Assembly (NCBI RefSeq): GCF_000204055.1 | Contig: NW_006768790.1 | Location: 451,534 to 515,533, forward strand | Length of the DNA: 64,000 nucleotides | Source of the DNA: Melampsora larici-populina 98AG31 | Taxonomy: Eukaryota; Basidiomycota; Pucciniomycetes; Pucciniales; Melampsoraceae | Direction: 5' to 3' | Shown here: piece by piece, positions 46,427-57,756 of the stretch | Layout of the letters: the number at the start of each line of letters is the position of its first letter | Position numbering within the stretch: the first letter of the stretch is position 1 | Made by a program: the position numbers and the translations under genes | Notes under the pieces: generated by a model | The model's input: the letters and a program-made list of their open reading frames with translations, nothing else | The model's database searches: none | Told to the model about the DNA's origin: nothing

Positions 46427-46945
46427 CTACTCAATTGGAAATATATCATAATGTACTCCTTGACATAGGGTTGGCTCCTCCTCATCCAGGAGACAATGAT
46501 TGTAGAGAGCCAGTAACATAGGACGACTTTCTGCTACATTGAGGGGGATCCATAACTGGGGACAGTAACAGTGTAAGGCTTTTCGGATGGTGTCACGATC
46601 TTTTTTCGACGTTTCTTCCAAAGAAACTATGTGAGGTCTCTGATAATCTCCGGGTTGCATGACGCCTTTGCTCTGTTTACCCGTAACATGTGATTTAAGT
46701 TTAACAAGTTGACTCTGGGTGAATTGACGAGAGGCCATCTTGTCGAAGCTCTTTACAAGGCCTTCACGGAGCTCAGTAACATTTGACTTCAATTTTGGTA
46801 CACGGCATGGTGTTTGTAGATCATCAGTGGAGGATTCAGGTGTAGCATTAGATATTTTTGTTTTGGAGGTGGGAGGTTCTTTCATCTTCTTTTTGGAGGT
46901 GGAAGGTTCTTTTGTTTTCTTTTTGAAGGTGGAAGGTTCATTCAT
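46427..46945 (-). CDS. Hypothetical protein, repeat-type Lys/Ser/Thr-rich N-terminus
   Basis: 172 residues. The N-terminus has three near-copies of an EPSTSKKKMK unit, suggesting a short internal tandem repeat. The C-terminal half is better ordered: RPHIVSLEETSKKDRDTIRK, ALHCYCPQLWIPLNVAESRP and LLDEEEPTLCQGVHYDIFP. I think related segments recur in rust genomes but cannot name a function. The start at 46945 follows AT-rich DNA, and an upstream exon is possible. Confidence 0.4.
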   Translation of the reverse strand: MNEPSTFKKKTKEPSTSKKKMKEPPTSKTKISNATPESSTDDLQTPCRVPKLKSNVTELREGLVKSFDKMASRQFTQSQLVKLKSHVTGKQSKGVMQPGDYQRPHIVSLEETSKKDRDTIRKALHCYCPQLWIPLNVAESRPMLLALYNHCLLDEEEPTLCQGVHYDIFPIE

Positions 46946-47900
46946 TGTAATATCTTCATTTCAACATGAGACTGGAATAGCTGGTGTATTGGGGAGATAT
47001 TGATCAACCAAAGGTGAAGCATATTGTCTGTAGTGTCTGACTATTTCGTCCTTCTTTGACCTCGTCACAAGGTCTCCTTGACCAACACCTAATCATCCAT
47101 CATTTCCCGGAGCCTTCCTTTACTTCAGAGGATATGGTTATAATCCACATCCTTGTCAAGCGCAACCAGTTTCTGTAAATGCTTTGAGTTCCTTGCTTCC
47201 TCCAGTTTAATAGTCATTGGATGCTTTTGAGTGCTAGGTGTACATAGGAGTTTGTTTTGATTCATGTTGGATCTGATCAGTGATGGTTTATGTCTGAGAT
47301 TCTGCTGGATGGGATCAATCAAAAGTGAACACGATATATAGATATTGTAAGAAGTCAATGAAGCACATGAGAGATAATTGCCTCTATATATATGGGTATC
47401 AAGACCTTGATACCCATACGCTCCCTCAGTGGTGTAAACTGAGGCTCAAGGGTGCTCAGATGGTGCTGAGAAAGGATTACATAGTCCTATGAGCGCCTTA
47501 GTTAGAACATAACTGAGATAAGATACAAAGGGCTACTCCTTTGAACTTTGCAGTTTGCTTGTGCTAGCTGTTGATTCAGCTGATAAACCTTTGATTCTGC
47601 TGTATTGAGCAACAGCAGAGACAGCAGCTGAACGTTCATGATAAGAAAATCTATTGTCAAACAAAAGTCAGATTTAGGGACAAAATACAATGTTCAATAT
47701 TATTCCCTTTGAAACATGTTACATCAAGGTTCAAACATCCTCATCACAAATAAAATTTATACAGATGATTTCAAGCCAATCCAAGCAGTAGCTACACATA
47801 GATCAAAGCAAATCTCATCTAAGTTGTGTGTTTCTCGTCAATAAGTAGAGTTAAAACAAGAATTTCAAAGTGGGAGTGAAAGACACAAAATTTGTTAATC
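46946..47900. other. No supported gene; 13-bp-stem hairpin
   Basis: Near-perfect palindrome at 47391-47418 (TATGGGTATCAAG, 2-nt loop, CTTGATACCCATA), followed by CTCAGT...ACTGAG words. Minus-strand frames at 47125-47358 and 47502-47690 might be exons of an unrecognised gene but have no supporting features. Confidence 0.5.
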
Positions 47901-48848
47901 TTATGAAAACTTTATGATTTGGTTTTTTCCAGAAAACACAGAAGACTTTGGGAAGACTAAGCTCCCCCCCGCTGAAAGTTTGCCAGCCACCAGAAACCAA
48001 TATGATAGATAATCAAAACACAAATTTTTTGCTGCATTGTACCCTGTAATTTCTGGCTTGACAAAATGACCATCTTTATCAAAGAGCCTGTCAATAAGTT
48101 TCATGAGCATTTGATTGCTTCACTTGAAAACTGGCTCCTTAACTTGAAAATTTGGAGGTTGTTGACAGACCCATTCTGAAAGGACCGTGAAACTGAGCAT
48201 TTGACCGGCTGGAGTGATGTCAACATCATTTGTGCAACAGATTAGCCCTCGAATTCCACAACAAGCAAAAATTGTCAAATATCCCAGTGTTGGGGTTTTC
48301 ATTGAGTCCCCTTTCCAATTCTTCTTGAACTTGATTGCCGCTGTTTTGTCCTCTGGACTTTCATCTTTGTTCAGAATGTAATTAGCTTCAAAGTACTCAA
48401 CAACGTACGCATCAAGAACTTTGAAGAAAACTTCTTGCCATTGCTGTATCATACCAATATCAACAAGGGAGTGGGAATTGTTGAATTCAAGAAAGTGGAC
48501 AGTGCCAGGATTAGGAGCTTTCAGACTTCTCTGTGAATCTAGCCATTGTATTGCCTGGCAAACAGCTCCTAAACCGGTCATTGCCATCTCTTGTTCTGAT
48601 GCAGGAGGTTCCTTGAAGAATGCCTTTCCAGTGAGAAGACAACAGTCAAGCAAAATCTTGAGGAACACAGCGACTCGGTTTGATGAAGGTCGAATCAACA
48701 TCCGCATAGATTGCCAGGTTTGGTGCCAGACCGCTGGTACTCCTTCAGGCACTTTATCTGCAAGGGCTTCATTCTGCAAATGTACGGTGTTGAAAATTCC
48801 CAATGCGTGAGCCGGCTCTCCCTCATGAGAATTGAAAAGCTTGGGCAC
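47901..48848 (-). pseudogene. Hypothetical protein with in-frame TGA
   Basis: A 242-codon frame (MPKLFNSHEGEPAHALGIFN...) ends at TGA 48122-48120 and resumes in the same frame (SNQMLMKLIDRLFDKDGHFV, to 47901). It contains HQTWQSMRMLIRP, FFKVLDAYVVEYFEANYIL and a hydrophobic LGYLTIFACCGIRGLICC stretch. No family is recognised. Just upstream is an intron-like acceptor and then the 862-bp CACTA MITE. It could be the 3' part of the long minus-strand gene that starts near 52.7 kb, since the frame on the far side of the MITE also continues a few residues past the insertion point. Confidence 0.4.
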
Positions 48849-48944
48849 TACACCAGCACAGTATTAGCATCTCTGATTATTGTTATCTATAAATCAAACT
48901 ATGTGGAAACTGACTTGTCAAGCCTACTGTCTGGAACCAGTTTT

Positions 48945-49806
48945 CACTACAAGAAAGATAATATTTTCTGGGCAGAAAATTAAATTATTGATACACAAAA
49001 ATATTGAGAGGCCAGGAGGAGAGCAAAAAATGAATAAAAATATGCATCTTGTTCCCTGCGTTGAGAACTTCACTCTGCATATTTTTCCGTATTTTTACAG
49101 TCCATATTGATAAGTGTACTAACAATAAACCTTCACAATCATCCAATTACAACCTGTAACAAGCACTGAAATTTGGCTCATTAGTGTTTAGAGAAACTTT
49201 TGATTTCTGAAAATACTCATAACTTTTTCAATTCCGGTCCAAAACGCTCGATTTTGGGTGCATTGGTAAGCTGGAATTGTCCTCCAAATAATTCATAATG
49301 GGACCACACAGCATGCTGGTCTGCTAAAAAAGATATCATCTTTTTTGGACCACACAGCATGCTGGTCTGCTAAAAAAGATATCATCTTTTTTATACATTT
49401 GTACATACAGATCCATAGAATGATTGTCATACTAGCTACATAGTTCTTGATCTTATGAAAGTTCGAGAGGAAGAGTTCAGCTTTCTAATGCACTCAAAAT
49501 CGAGTGTTTTGAGGCGGATTTGAGAAAGCTATAGGTGTTTTCAGAAATCAAAAGTTTCTCTAAACACTAATGAGCCAAATTTCAGTGCTTGTTACAGGTT
49601 GTAATTGGATGATTATGAAGGTTTATTGTTAGTACACTTATCAATACGGACTGTAAAAATATGGAAAAATATGGAGAGTGAAGCTCTCACCGCAGGGAAC
49701 AAGATGCATATTTTTATTTATTTTTTGCCCTTCTCCTGGCCTCTCAATATTTTTGTGTATCAATAATTTAATTTTCTGCCCAGAAAATATTATATTTTGT
49801 GTAGTG
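48945..49806. mobile_element. CACTA/EnSpm non-autonomous foldback element, 862 bp, TSD TTT
   Basis: The left end is CACTACAAGAAAGATAATAT and the right end read inward is CACTACACAAAATATAATAT, matching the classic CACTA tip. Arms are very long, about 320 bp each (48945 to about 49275, and about 49480 to 49806), sharing TTTTCTGGGCAGAAAATTAA, GATACACAAAAATATTGAGA and GTACTAACAATAAACCTTCA. TTT flanks both sides. The loop holds an exact 46-bp direct repeat (49301-49346, 49347-49392), each copy with an AAAAAAGATATCATCTTTTTT palindrome. No coding capacity. Confidence 0.9.
49301..49392. repeat. Exact 46-bp tandem duplication with internal palindrome
   Basis: Two identical units begin GGACCACACAGCATGCTGGT and end in a 10-bp-arm palindrome around GATATC. 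They lie in the loop of the CACTA foldback element. The exact identity points to a recent duplication. Confidence 0.95.
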
Positions 49807-49809
49807 TTT

Positions 49810-52700
49810 GTGCATTGAATTGTGTCCTTATGATTACATTGCTTGTTCCACCTTCAATAAAACCTAAGAAGATTTGATCCAACGGTTTGCCTGACCGTCT
49901 ATGATTTAATAAGGAAATCAATGCATCCCAGGCCGCCAATTTTGCTACCTTACTAGTTTGATTACTGTTGTACGGTGATAACATTTCCTTCAGCTCCTTC
50001 TCCATTGGCCCCGTTCCTAGGAAAAACTTGTTTCCTTTTATAACACAAGTCAGAAAACAATTGTGTGAATGAGATGAACTGAACTGAATCTCACCTGGAG
50101 CAAGGCTCTCCTTCTCTATCACTTCATTTTTCTTTCTCTTTGTTCCTACATTATTTTTTCCTTTTACTTCCACTTCTTTCTCTTTCACACCTACTGCTGT
50201 TGAATGTTGCTGGTTTTGTTGGTTTTCTAAAACGGCTGAAGTCTTGGCGGGCTTGTTTCTATCGCTAGCTTTTGGAATGACAACGACAACAAAAGGTGTT
50301 CTTCTTGTTCACAAATTTCTTTTATTGATTTGGTGAACATCTTCTTCAACCGGACCCTCTGAATTGGTTATTTGATTGTTTGACTGATTACCTTGATTGT
50401 CCATAGGAGTTGAATTGTCAATTCGTTCTTTGGAAAGGGTGGACCGTGCTTGATCATCCACAGGTGGTGACTGTTCAGTTTGCTCTGCAGATAGGGCTGG
50501 CCAGTCTTGATCGTTGATAGCAGCTGAATCTTCAGTTCGTTTGTCAGATGTGTTTGGTGGGTCTTGATCACAGGCTTGATCATACAGACAAGCTGACTCT
50601 TGAGTTTGTTTATCAGGTAGGTTTGTCGGTGTAGCTTGATTAGGTTCACTACATATATCATTGACGTTGTGAATCTGATGTTCGCAAGTAGGGTTAGGTG
50701 AAGTTGAGACCGCAAATCCATCTTTCCCACCCTTCCTCTTATCGCCTATAACTTCGGTCTGAGAAACTTCAAGCGTGTCATGATTATCCTCAAGGATCTC
50801 CTTGTTTTCAAGCGCTACATTCTTCAAGTCGACCAGGCGGTCGTGATTCTCTTCCCCTCCAAGTGGCCCTTTCGTCACGTTGTATGTTGAATTATTTTGG
50901 CTGGTACTTGCAATCGGATTGAGTTGGCCATTGTCAATATTGAAGAGTTGAAGAGAAATTCCGTATTTTGTGAGTAGGTCTTCGTCCTCATTGTCCGGGA
51001 TCATTATCACCTCGTCTTTGGGGGGAAGGGGTTTCTTCTGTATTATTGCTATTTTGACAAAACAAATAAATTAGTAAAAGTAAATGAGTTAATACCCTCA
51101 AAGTCAAAGAGACATACCATTGCCGGTTTTCATACACTTGGAAGCAAGTTCCTCCAGTTGGATTGCAATTGGAGCAGTCCAACAATTGGACAGCTTTGCT
51201 TCTTCTAAAGCAGCCATGAGCTTAGAGTAAATGGGAATGGCAGTTGATGCATACAAAGGTTTCTTCTCTGAGCTCTGCTGCGGTGATTGAATAGAAGTAC
51301 TATCAACCTCGACTCTTGCTCGAACATCCCTTTTTAAGGTAGAGATGTCAAAAGAAGTCAATTGTGATTGCTTGTGGTTGCTCTGGATTTCTTCTTGATG
51401 ATTCAAGTCTTCACTGATATCTAAGACACAACTTCCAAGAGAATGACTTGTTGCTTGTTCAATAGTATTGGGAATTGTGGCTGTCGAGTCAGAAGCCGCT
51501 TTTGCCGGGGTCAGAGTTTCAGAGAGCAAATGGGGTTTTGAGGCAGCATCAGAGTGCTGATTAGACGGAATTGGGGTATCAGACGTTGCTAGTCTTGGTC
51601 TGATATTTCTTTGATAACTAGTGTCTTCAACAGTCGCACTGCTCTTCTGATTGGCCTGAGGTGTTGAAGCTGGATGAGATTGAGAAGGTGTTTCCACTTG
51701 ATCATTGGAGTTGTTGGTCAAAGAAGAAGAGTTAATGTTTCCTGTATCCGCTGAGGAAAAATCTGAGTGAGCCAGAGACTTCCCAGCTTTCTCAATTTCA
51801 TACGCTAGCCTGTCTGAAATAAAGGTATCTTTGTCCTAATTTCCATCTGTTGTACTGGTGAAAGGAGTAGACTTTTCAATACGGTCCGGAGAATTCGGAT
51901 GAGAAGAGCTGACATCGTGAAGATTATTTTGATTGATATTTGTATTGCTGGCTTCTTCTTGTTGGCTGTTGAATAATGTTTTAGCGGATTTGGTAGTTGC
52001 TTCCACAACACTGTTAATCCGGTTCAGAGAATTTGTATGAGAAGAGCTGATATCTTGAGAACTATCCTGATTGATATTTGTATCACGGGCTTGTTCTTGT
52101 TGGTCGTTCAGTGATGTTTTAGCCAATTTGGTAGTTGATTCCACAACACTATTTGGTTTTGCGGCAAAGAAGCCATTTGGTTCATCAAGGTTTGGCGGAT
52201 TTGAAAGGCTGATTTCCGAATCTTGCTCCGCAGGAAAAAATTTCAATACCACATTTGAATCATTGATATCAGATTCCTTAACTTACTTGAAGGTTGATTG
52301 CTTGTTGACTTATCGAGGTCCTTAACAGAACTTCCTTGAGGAGTGACTGGTTGGTTTGCTCCAGGACCTGCAGTGATAGCAGGATCCCCTTGGGCATGAC
52401 TAGAACCCAAACTGTTGGTATTCATTGAGTTTGCTTGGTTCAAAAGAATCGCAATGTCAGGAGTTTGAGATAGATCGCCTTGGCCTTTTTGAGACAGATG
52501 AGTGGTGAGATTTGTTGATGAACCTCCTGGGCAGGACCGATCGGTGCCAAGGTTTGTAGATGAACCTCCTTGGCCTGACTGATTAGCAGAATCGAATTGA
52601 TCTTCTTGATTGTTGGTTAACATGTCCATGATCAATCCGTTGGTACCTTTGCTGGTCTTCTTCCCACTTCTATTTGGTTTGTCTGATATTTTTGAATGAG
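49810..52700 (-). CDS. Hypothetical disordered repeat-containing protein (multi-exon)
   Basis: Successive minus-strand open stretches (about 52700-52243, 52252-51836, 51721-51104, 51010-50309, 50188-49810) share a Ser/Thr/Asn/Gln-rich character and are probably exons or lightly broken parts of one gene. Upstream is SGKKTSKGTNGLIMDMLTNN; then two roughly 45-residue repeats (NSVVESTTKLAKTSLNDQQE and NSVVEATTKSAKTLFNSQQE); then degenerate 20-residue repeats (DKRTEDSAAINDQDWP, AEQTEQSPPVDDQA). The last block is ordered: LAAWDALISLLNHRRSGKPL and FLGFIEGGTSNVIIRTQFN. The CACTA MITE is inserted right after it. No function assigned; exon joins are unproven. Confidence 0.35.
51836..52160. repeat. Internal coding duplication, period about 135 bp
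   Basis: Two diverged direct copies, each containing GAGAAGAGCTGA(C/T)ATC, TTGATTGATATTTGTAT, TTGTTGG and GTTGCTTCCACAACACT-like words, encode the two 45-residue repeats of the disordered protein. Confidence 0.75.
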
Positions 52701-54017
52701 GATGGACAAAACAAAGAATTTGATGATTGTAAAAGGCTTTTCAAGAAAGTTTAAACGATGAAGGTATTATGATAACTAGATAACTATAATACTATCTTGA
52801 TTTATTTCAAACAATGTTTTAAGTTGTTGTTGAAATAATAAATCAAGACCAAAACAGACGAGATTAGGGAAACAGAGACCCAGCGCAAAAAGGGACAAGG
52901 TATCAAGAACCAGAGATGGTGAGAAAGAATCTTGAGAAGGGGAGGAACAATCATTTTCGTGATGGAAGTTTGTTGGATCAATCAGCGGCTTCAAGGTCCT
53001 AGTACAAGATCTGACTTGAGTTATTTGACAGAGTGATTCATTCGTATTTAACAACAAGGGTATGGAGTTTTGAGGAAAATGATCAAGCTCCACTTTTGAT
53101 ACCGTAGAAAGGGCTGAACAGCTTTACAGGTCCCGACTCCCCACCGTCCCTCTACCCAATGACTTCCAGAGACACCTGGGGCATCCTCATGAATCTGAGC
53201 CAGTCCACGCCAAGCCCAAACACTTGGACTGCCAGCTACCCAATCACTTCCCAAGATACCAGGGCATCCTGAATTTGATCCAGTCCACTCAAAGCCCAAA
53301 CACTTGGACTGCCAGCCGCCTCAAGTTCCAATTGCTATCCAAACTCAATGTAACATCCATTCAATATGACCTTGTTTGGTACAGTTCTTGGCAGGATTGT
53401 CTGGATTGAGCTTAAATTTGACCTACTGCTCAGGAAATCACAGTGAGGAACCCAGAGGATCGTCTTGATATCTTTCCAAGAAGTCTTACCAACGCATTGT
53501 GCTTCTTGAGAGCTATCTTGGTGTCGTGGATTTGGCCATTCATCTGTAGATAGAGTACAAGCCTCATATCTTGAACTAAAATCATTTTGCAATCTATACA
53601 TGTATAATTTGGCACAAGCTTTGATTACCAAGCGTGCTAGCAACCATAAAGAATCACTGATAGTTACTCTGATTTGACGCAAGTAGTGTGGTTGAGTAGG
53701 ACATCAGATATGTTTTAATTGGGTTGAAATCCGCATGGCAGGTTGAACCCAAAGGAACAAATTGCAGCTCTCTCTATGATACATCAGGGTTATGATGATA
53801 TATCCTTACAGAGGTAACCCTAGGATGTAAAGCTATACCAAATCATTTGAGGATACAAGCTTTATGATAATTTATCCGTACACAGTGGGAATCCTGTGGA
53901 TGTAAATATATACCAAAACATTTGTTTGTCACAAACTGAAATTCTTAGAGATATAGTATTGAGAGGGCAAATAGAGAAGCAGGAAATTCGTTGTAAACAC
54001 ATTTCAAATCAAGTATT
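52701..54017. other. No supported gene; about 80-bp tandem repeat at 53155-53319
   Basis: Two head-to-tail copies (about 53155-53238 and 53239-53319) share CCCAATCACTTCC-like starts, AGGGCATCCT and AAGCCCAAACACTTGGACTG. They are more GC-rich than the surroundings. Minus-strand frames at 53335-53682 and 52776-53093 have no recognisable features. Confidence 0.6.
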
Positions 54018-54689
54018 TTAATTCAAGTCCTGGCTAACAACACTACTTTCATCATTTTGAGAAGAATTTTGTTGCAGAGTGTTGTCATCAGAATGAGAAT
54101 CATAGTGATCATGAAGAAGATGACTATCTGGACCTAAGATCTTTTCAAGCACTCTTTCATGGCGTCTGAGATTGATTCGGTTTGAATCTGAGTTTAGCTG
54201 AACATCTATGACATCTACTTCCAAATCTTCAAACTTTTTCTGAATTCTGTCAACGTATATCATTGCTTTGAAGAGAGGTGGAGTATCTTCAGTTTCCCTT
54301 ACCAGAAAATCCAGGGCCATGTAAGAATGAAACCTCCTCACCATTCTCCATCACCCTTTTGGTACAAAAGATTAATTTGGTCATATCTGAAACTAGATCG
54401 CAAGTTTGATTAATTGATTGAAACAAATTACAAACGGGGTATTGAATGTCAACCCACCATGTTTTTCAAGTGTGCAAATTGTTTTCACATCATCTTCGCC
54501 GCTCTTGGTGGGTGAAGTGGAGGCTTTTTCGTGAATCTTAACTGCCAAACTATCTTGAGAATTTGCTGAAGTTGATTTGGAGAAATTCATCAAAAGGTGT
54601 GTATCAATGAAGAAAGATTGAACATACCCACCAAGATTCTGAGCTTGTGGTAAGCTTACATCGGAAACATTAGATCCCAGCCTGTCCAT
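54018..54689 (-). CDS. Hypothetical two-exon protein
   Basis: The first exon begins MDRLGSNVSDVSLPQAQNLG and reaches TICTLEKHGG, where a GTTGAC donor-like site occurs near 54456. The second exon gives HSYMALDFLVRETEDTPPLF, IQKKFEDLEVDVIDVQLN and an acidic His/Ser-rich tail ending VVSQDLN. The reading is coherent but the family is unknown, and the splice is inferred. Confidence 0.35.
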
Positions 54690-54924
54690 GAAGAGATAAC
54701 TGAAGTGTTATATAATCAAAGGTCGGTACAATGAAGCTACTGGATATTCGTAAAATCTAGAAAGTGCGGATTGGTGTGAGTGATCAAAACGGGATACTTG
54801 GTCTGATCAGATTATATAGTTGTAAATTAATTTGACTTGTCGACAATACAAAATGGTCAAGTACAAGGAGATAAGTGTGAATTTCAAGTAGTTCAGACAA
54901 GGGGTCAAGCGGGCAGTCATTGAC

Positions 54925-55236
54925 AATGCGTACCTCACATAGGCATAACATTAATCTTGACGTTGAGCTTTGTTGGAGTGGGGAAACTGGAAAAAGAAGG
55001 TTTCCATCTTGGTTCTTCTATCTCACCTCGGAGGGTTACCTGATTTTGCTGACAGATGGATCTAATCGGATCCAAGATATGTGCATAGCCTCACAAAGGC
55101 ATACCATATATATCAATTCTAAGCGTGGTTGCAGTATGGAAGGGTGGACAAGAACCGTTTGTATCTTGGTTCTTCCATTTTACCTCAAAGGATGACCTGC
55201 TTGAGCCAATAAATGGATCTCATCATAAGTAAACTG
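54925..55236. repeat. Diverged tandem duplication, about 150 bp x 2
   Basis: Copy 1 (about 54931-55081) and copy 2 (about 55087-55236) share CCTCACA(T/A)AGGCATA, CATCTTGGTTCTTC-like, CCTGATTTTGCTGA / CCTGCTTGAGCCAA and ATGGATCTAATC-like words in the same order. Identity is clearly lower than in the other tandem repeats. No gene. Confidence 0.55.
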
Positions 55237-56759
55237 GGATGGTGATGGGTCAACTGGCGGCTTGCTACATCGTTCATATGATTAATAAATCAAATCAGAT
55301 CCATACTCCGATGCGTCCACAAATAATAGATGTATACTCACAGGGAGAATCACACAAGATCCCAGATGACTTGCGTGCATCTATAAATACGAGAATGATC
55401 AGTGAATGCACAAAACATTGATTCAAACAAGTCAGACTGATATCAACACTGGGTAAGCAACGCTTACCGTTGCTGTTGCGCAACGCGGCATTGCGGTTTC
55501 CAGACAGAGCTGCGCTTCCGTGCAGCGTAGCACTCTGGGTGCAAGACCCCGCAGAGCTTCCTACAATTGTAAAAGTAGGTTTTATCAAAAGAGCAATGCA
55601 GACGCCTCTGTAGCACTGCAGACCGCAACTGTTGCGGGTGTTACGGGGCCATGAAGGTTATTCATTCTGTTGGAACATTTACGCCACACAATCATTCCTT
55701 GACCCTCTGTTATACATACTACACAAATCAATTTGGAAACAATATCGACGTATCTGGACAATTTACAATGGCTGTGGTCAAGTACAGCACAGGAGATCAA
55801 AAGCCTATACCCAAACTCAGATCAAACTTGAAAACACCCTTCGCCCCGGACATTTAGAAGTTGGAGGCCTCCCAATTTGTGTTTGATTTGCTTTTTTATC
55901 CCCTCTTTTGTTTCCTCTAACCGTCTTATTGATATAATCTTCATCCAATTTTTTATTCCAAAACAATGCCTATCACCATCTTACCAATATTGTTTGACTC
56001 TCTTTAATAACTCATCTCTTGACTTGTTTTTTTTGGTTTGTTAGACAGATCAATTTAGAATGATAAAGAAATTGAAAGAACACAAGATTGAAAGAGCTGC
56101 CAAAGGAACAAAAATAAAGTCGGTGAAATAGAGAAAGAAGTTGGAAATATAAACCAAGAAACAAATGTATGTAAGTTGGATTGACTTCAAAACTAACCTC
56201 TTTAACCTTCTTATAAGCTCAAAAAGGTTTGTGAGATTGGTCTGACATAAAGTATGTGGTTTTTTGTTTTTGAATGATAGGGTTGAGATTTTTGATTGTT
56301 GAACTAGGCATTGAGCAGGGTTTGGTTAAGTACAAGCCATAGATATACCCATGACTTGACCATGACTCGATTTTTGCTCGATTTTTTTCATTTTTCTTTT
56401 TGGTTTTTTCCTTACTCTTGTTTATATTTGACAGTGTTTAAAAAACATCAATCCAATTCATAACTATCTTTGGTATCTGTTTATTCACCTTGTTTTTCAT
56501 GTTTTTATACGTTTTAGTGAGTTGCGTTGCTGTTGCGCCCGTTGCCCAGCATCAAAAAGCAACACTGACGGTGTAGCGTTGCTCTTTGGTTTTGAAGCCT
56601 GCTACGCCACCGGACTTTGAAAAAGTCGGGTTTTTTTGTGGAGCAACGCTGCGCTGGATGTGCTTGTTGTGGTTCGCAGCGTTGCTGATACATACCCGCC
56701 ACCATGGCAACACCGCTTTGGTTTCTCAAGCATTATCATTGACTGACAGGGATGTGTAC
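55237..56759. other. GTTGC/GCAAC-rich repeat segments, no gene
   Basis: Two GC-richer blocks (about 55450-55660 and 56515-56705) are full of GTTGC/GCAAC/GCAGCGTT words and stand out from AT-rich DNA between them. The left block opens GGGTAAGCAACGC; the right block read inward opens GGGTATGTATCAGCAACGC, so they could be the two ends of one non-autonomous element lying in the hAT gene. The similarity is too patchy to fix ends or a target duplication. Confidence 0.4.
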
Positions 56760-57117
56760 CTTTGAGGTAAGCAGCAACTTCATTGGACTCTACCTTGGGT
56801 CCTTGAGCCTTGAAAAGCTGAAAGAGATTGTTAGCACTCGGCTGATTTGAATTTGATGGAGGCTGAGACTCTTTGCTTGAAGTTACTGTAACAGCGTCCA
56901 GTTTGGTCTTGCAATTAGCAAAAGTTTCTTGAAGGAGTTTTTGTGCTTGGCCGGTGATTTTGTGATCTGGTCCAAAAGCATGTTCAAAAAATTGCAATCG
57001 GAAGAATGGGTTGAGGATGGTCGCCAAGACAGTTGTGTCGCACTGCAGAGCTTCATCTAAATATCTATCTACCCGGACTTGCATTGAGTGGATCATAGGG
57101 AACGGAGCATCATCCAA
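56760..57117 (-). pseudogene. hAT transposase C-terminal fragment
   Basis: The frame reads PMIHSMQVRVDRYLDEALQC, TVLATILNPFFRLQFFEHAF and AQKLLQETFANCKTKLDAV, then a Ser/Asn-rich linker and NEVAAYLKG. These match the region before the C-terminal dimerisation part of basidiomycete hAT transposases (YLDEAL...TxLATxLxPxFRLxxF). The frame loses family resemblance after YLKG, at the edge of the GTTGC-rich block, and no upstream catalytic part is present here. Clearly a fragment. Confidence 0.65.
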
Positions 57118-57756
57118 CCCACTCCTCTCACAGCTGATGGTGTTGAGGGTGGTTTCGTTCCTGGATGTCTTTTGGTGATCTTTTGATCACCTGGTACGCA
57201 CGAGGGCGTGCGTGAAACTCCACCTTGTGCACTTCCTCACCCTCAGGTCAGGAAGTGCGGGTTTGCAAGAGTGGCAAAGCCTCATCCCCAAACTTGGTTT
57301 CTCTGAACCAATGAGATTTGGACTGGCCTTGCCCTACAGAGCCCACCCACCCTCCTGGGGTTTTGGGGCCAGGCGTCTACCAGGGTGAGATTGGGAACCC
57401 ATCACTTGGCTGCCGGGTTTGGCGCCAAGCCTTCCAGGCTCACCCTAGCACGCCCAAACCTCCCCATTCTCAACGGGTAGATGGTAGTCTGAGAGGGACA
57501 AAAAACGTGAGGTAGGAAACGGATTTTGGGGGGGATTTAAGGTTCTGCTGATCTACGCCACCTTGTTTGGTGGCGTCGCCACTCGTGTGTAGATCATCAT
57601 CCCCCTTGTTTCTATTGGCCCCTGCTCACGGGTTCACTACTCTCCTTTTCAGCTCTCTTACACTCACTCTTTCTGTTGTGGTCTCAATGGCTCTAGCTTT
57701 TCTTGGTTTCCTCTATTTTCTTATCACTTGCATTGCCATTATCGTTTCTATTTTTA
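57118..57756. repeat. Hairpin cluster at the edge of the DIRS-like element
   Basis: Three separate perfect hairpins lie within 85 bp: 57174-57191 (GGTGATC, loop TTTT), 57196-57213 (ACGCAC/GTGCGT) and 57229-57258 (GCACTTCCT/AGGAAGTGC). A further stem, GCCACC/GGTGGC at 57557-57574, is enclosed by TGATCTAC/GTAGATCA (57549-57596). The region is GC-richer and non-coding. It is probably the terminal region downstream of the tyrosine recombinase gene, possibly including its end repeat, but the boundary is not fixed. Confidence 0.6.

Noticed and set aside
55449..56705. A single DNA transposon with GTTGC-rich ends inserted in the hAT gene
   Set aside because: End similarity is limited to short words, no target duplication could be found, and the hAT frame could not be picked up on the far side.
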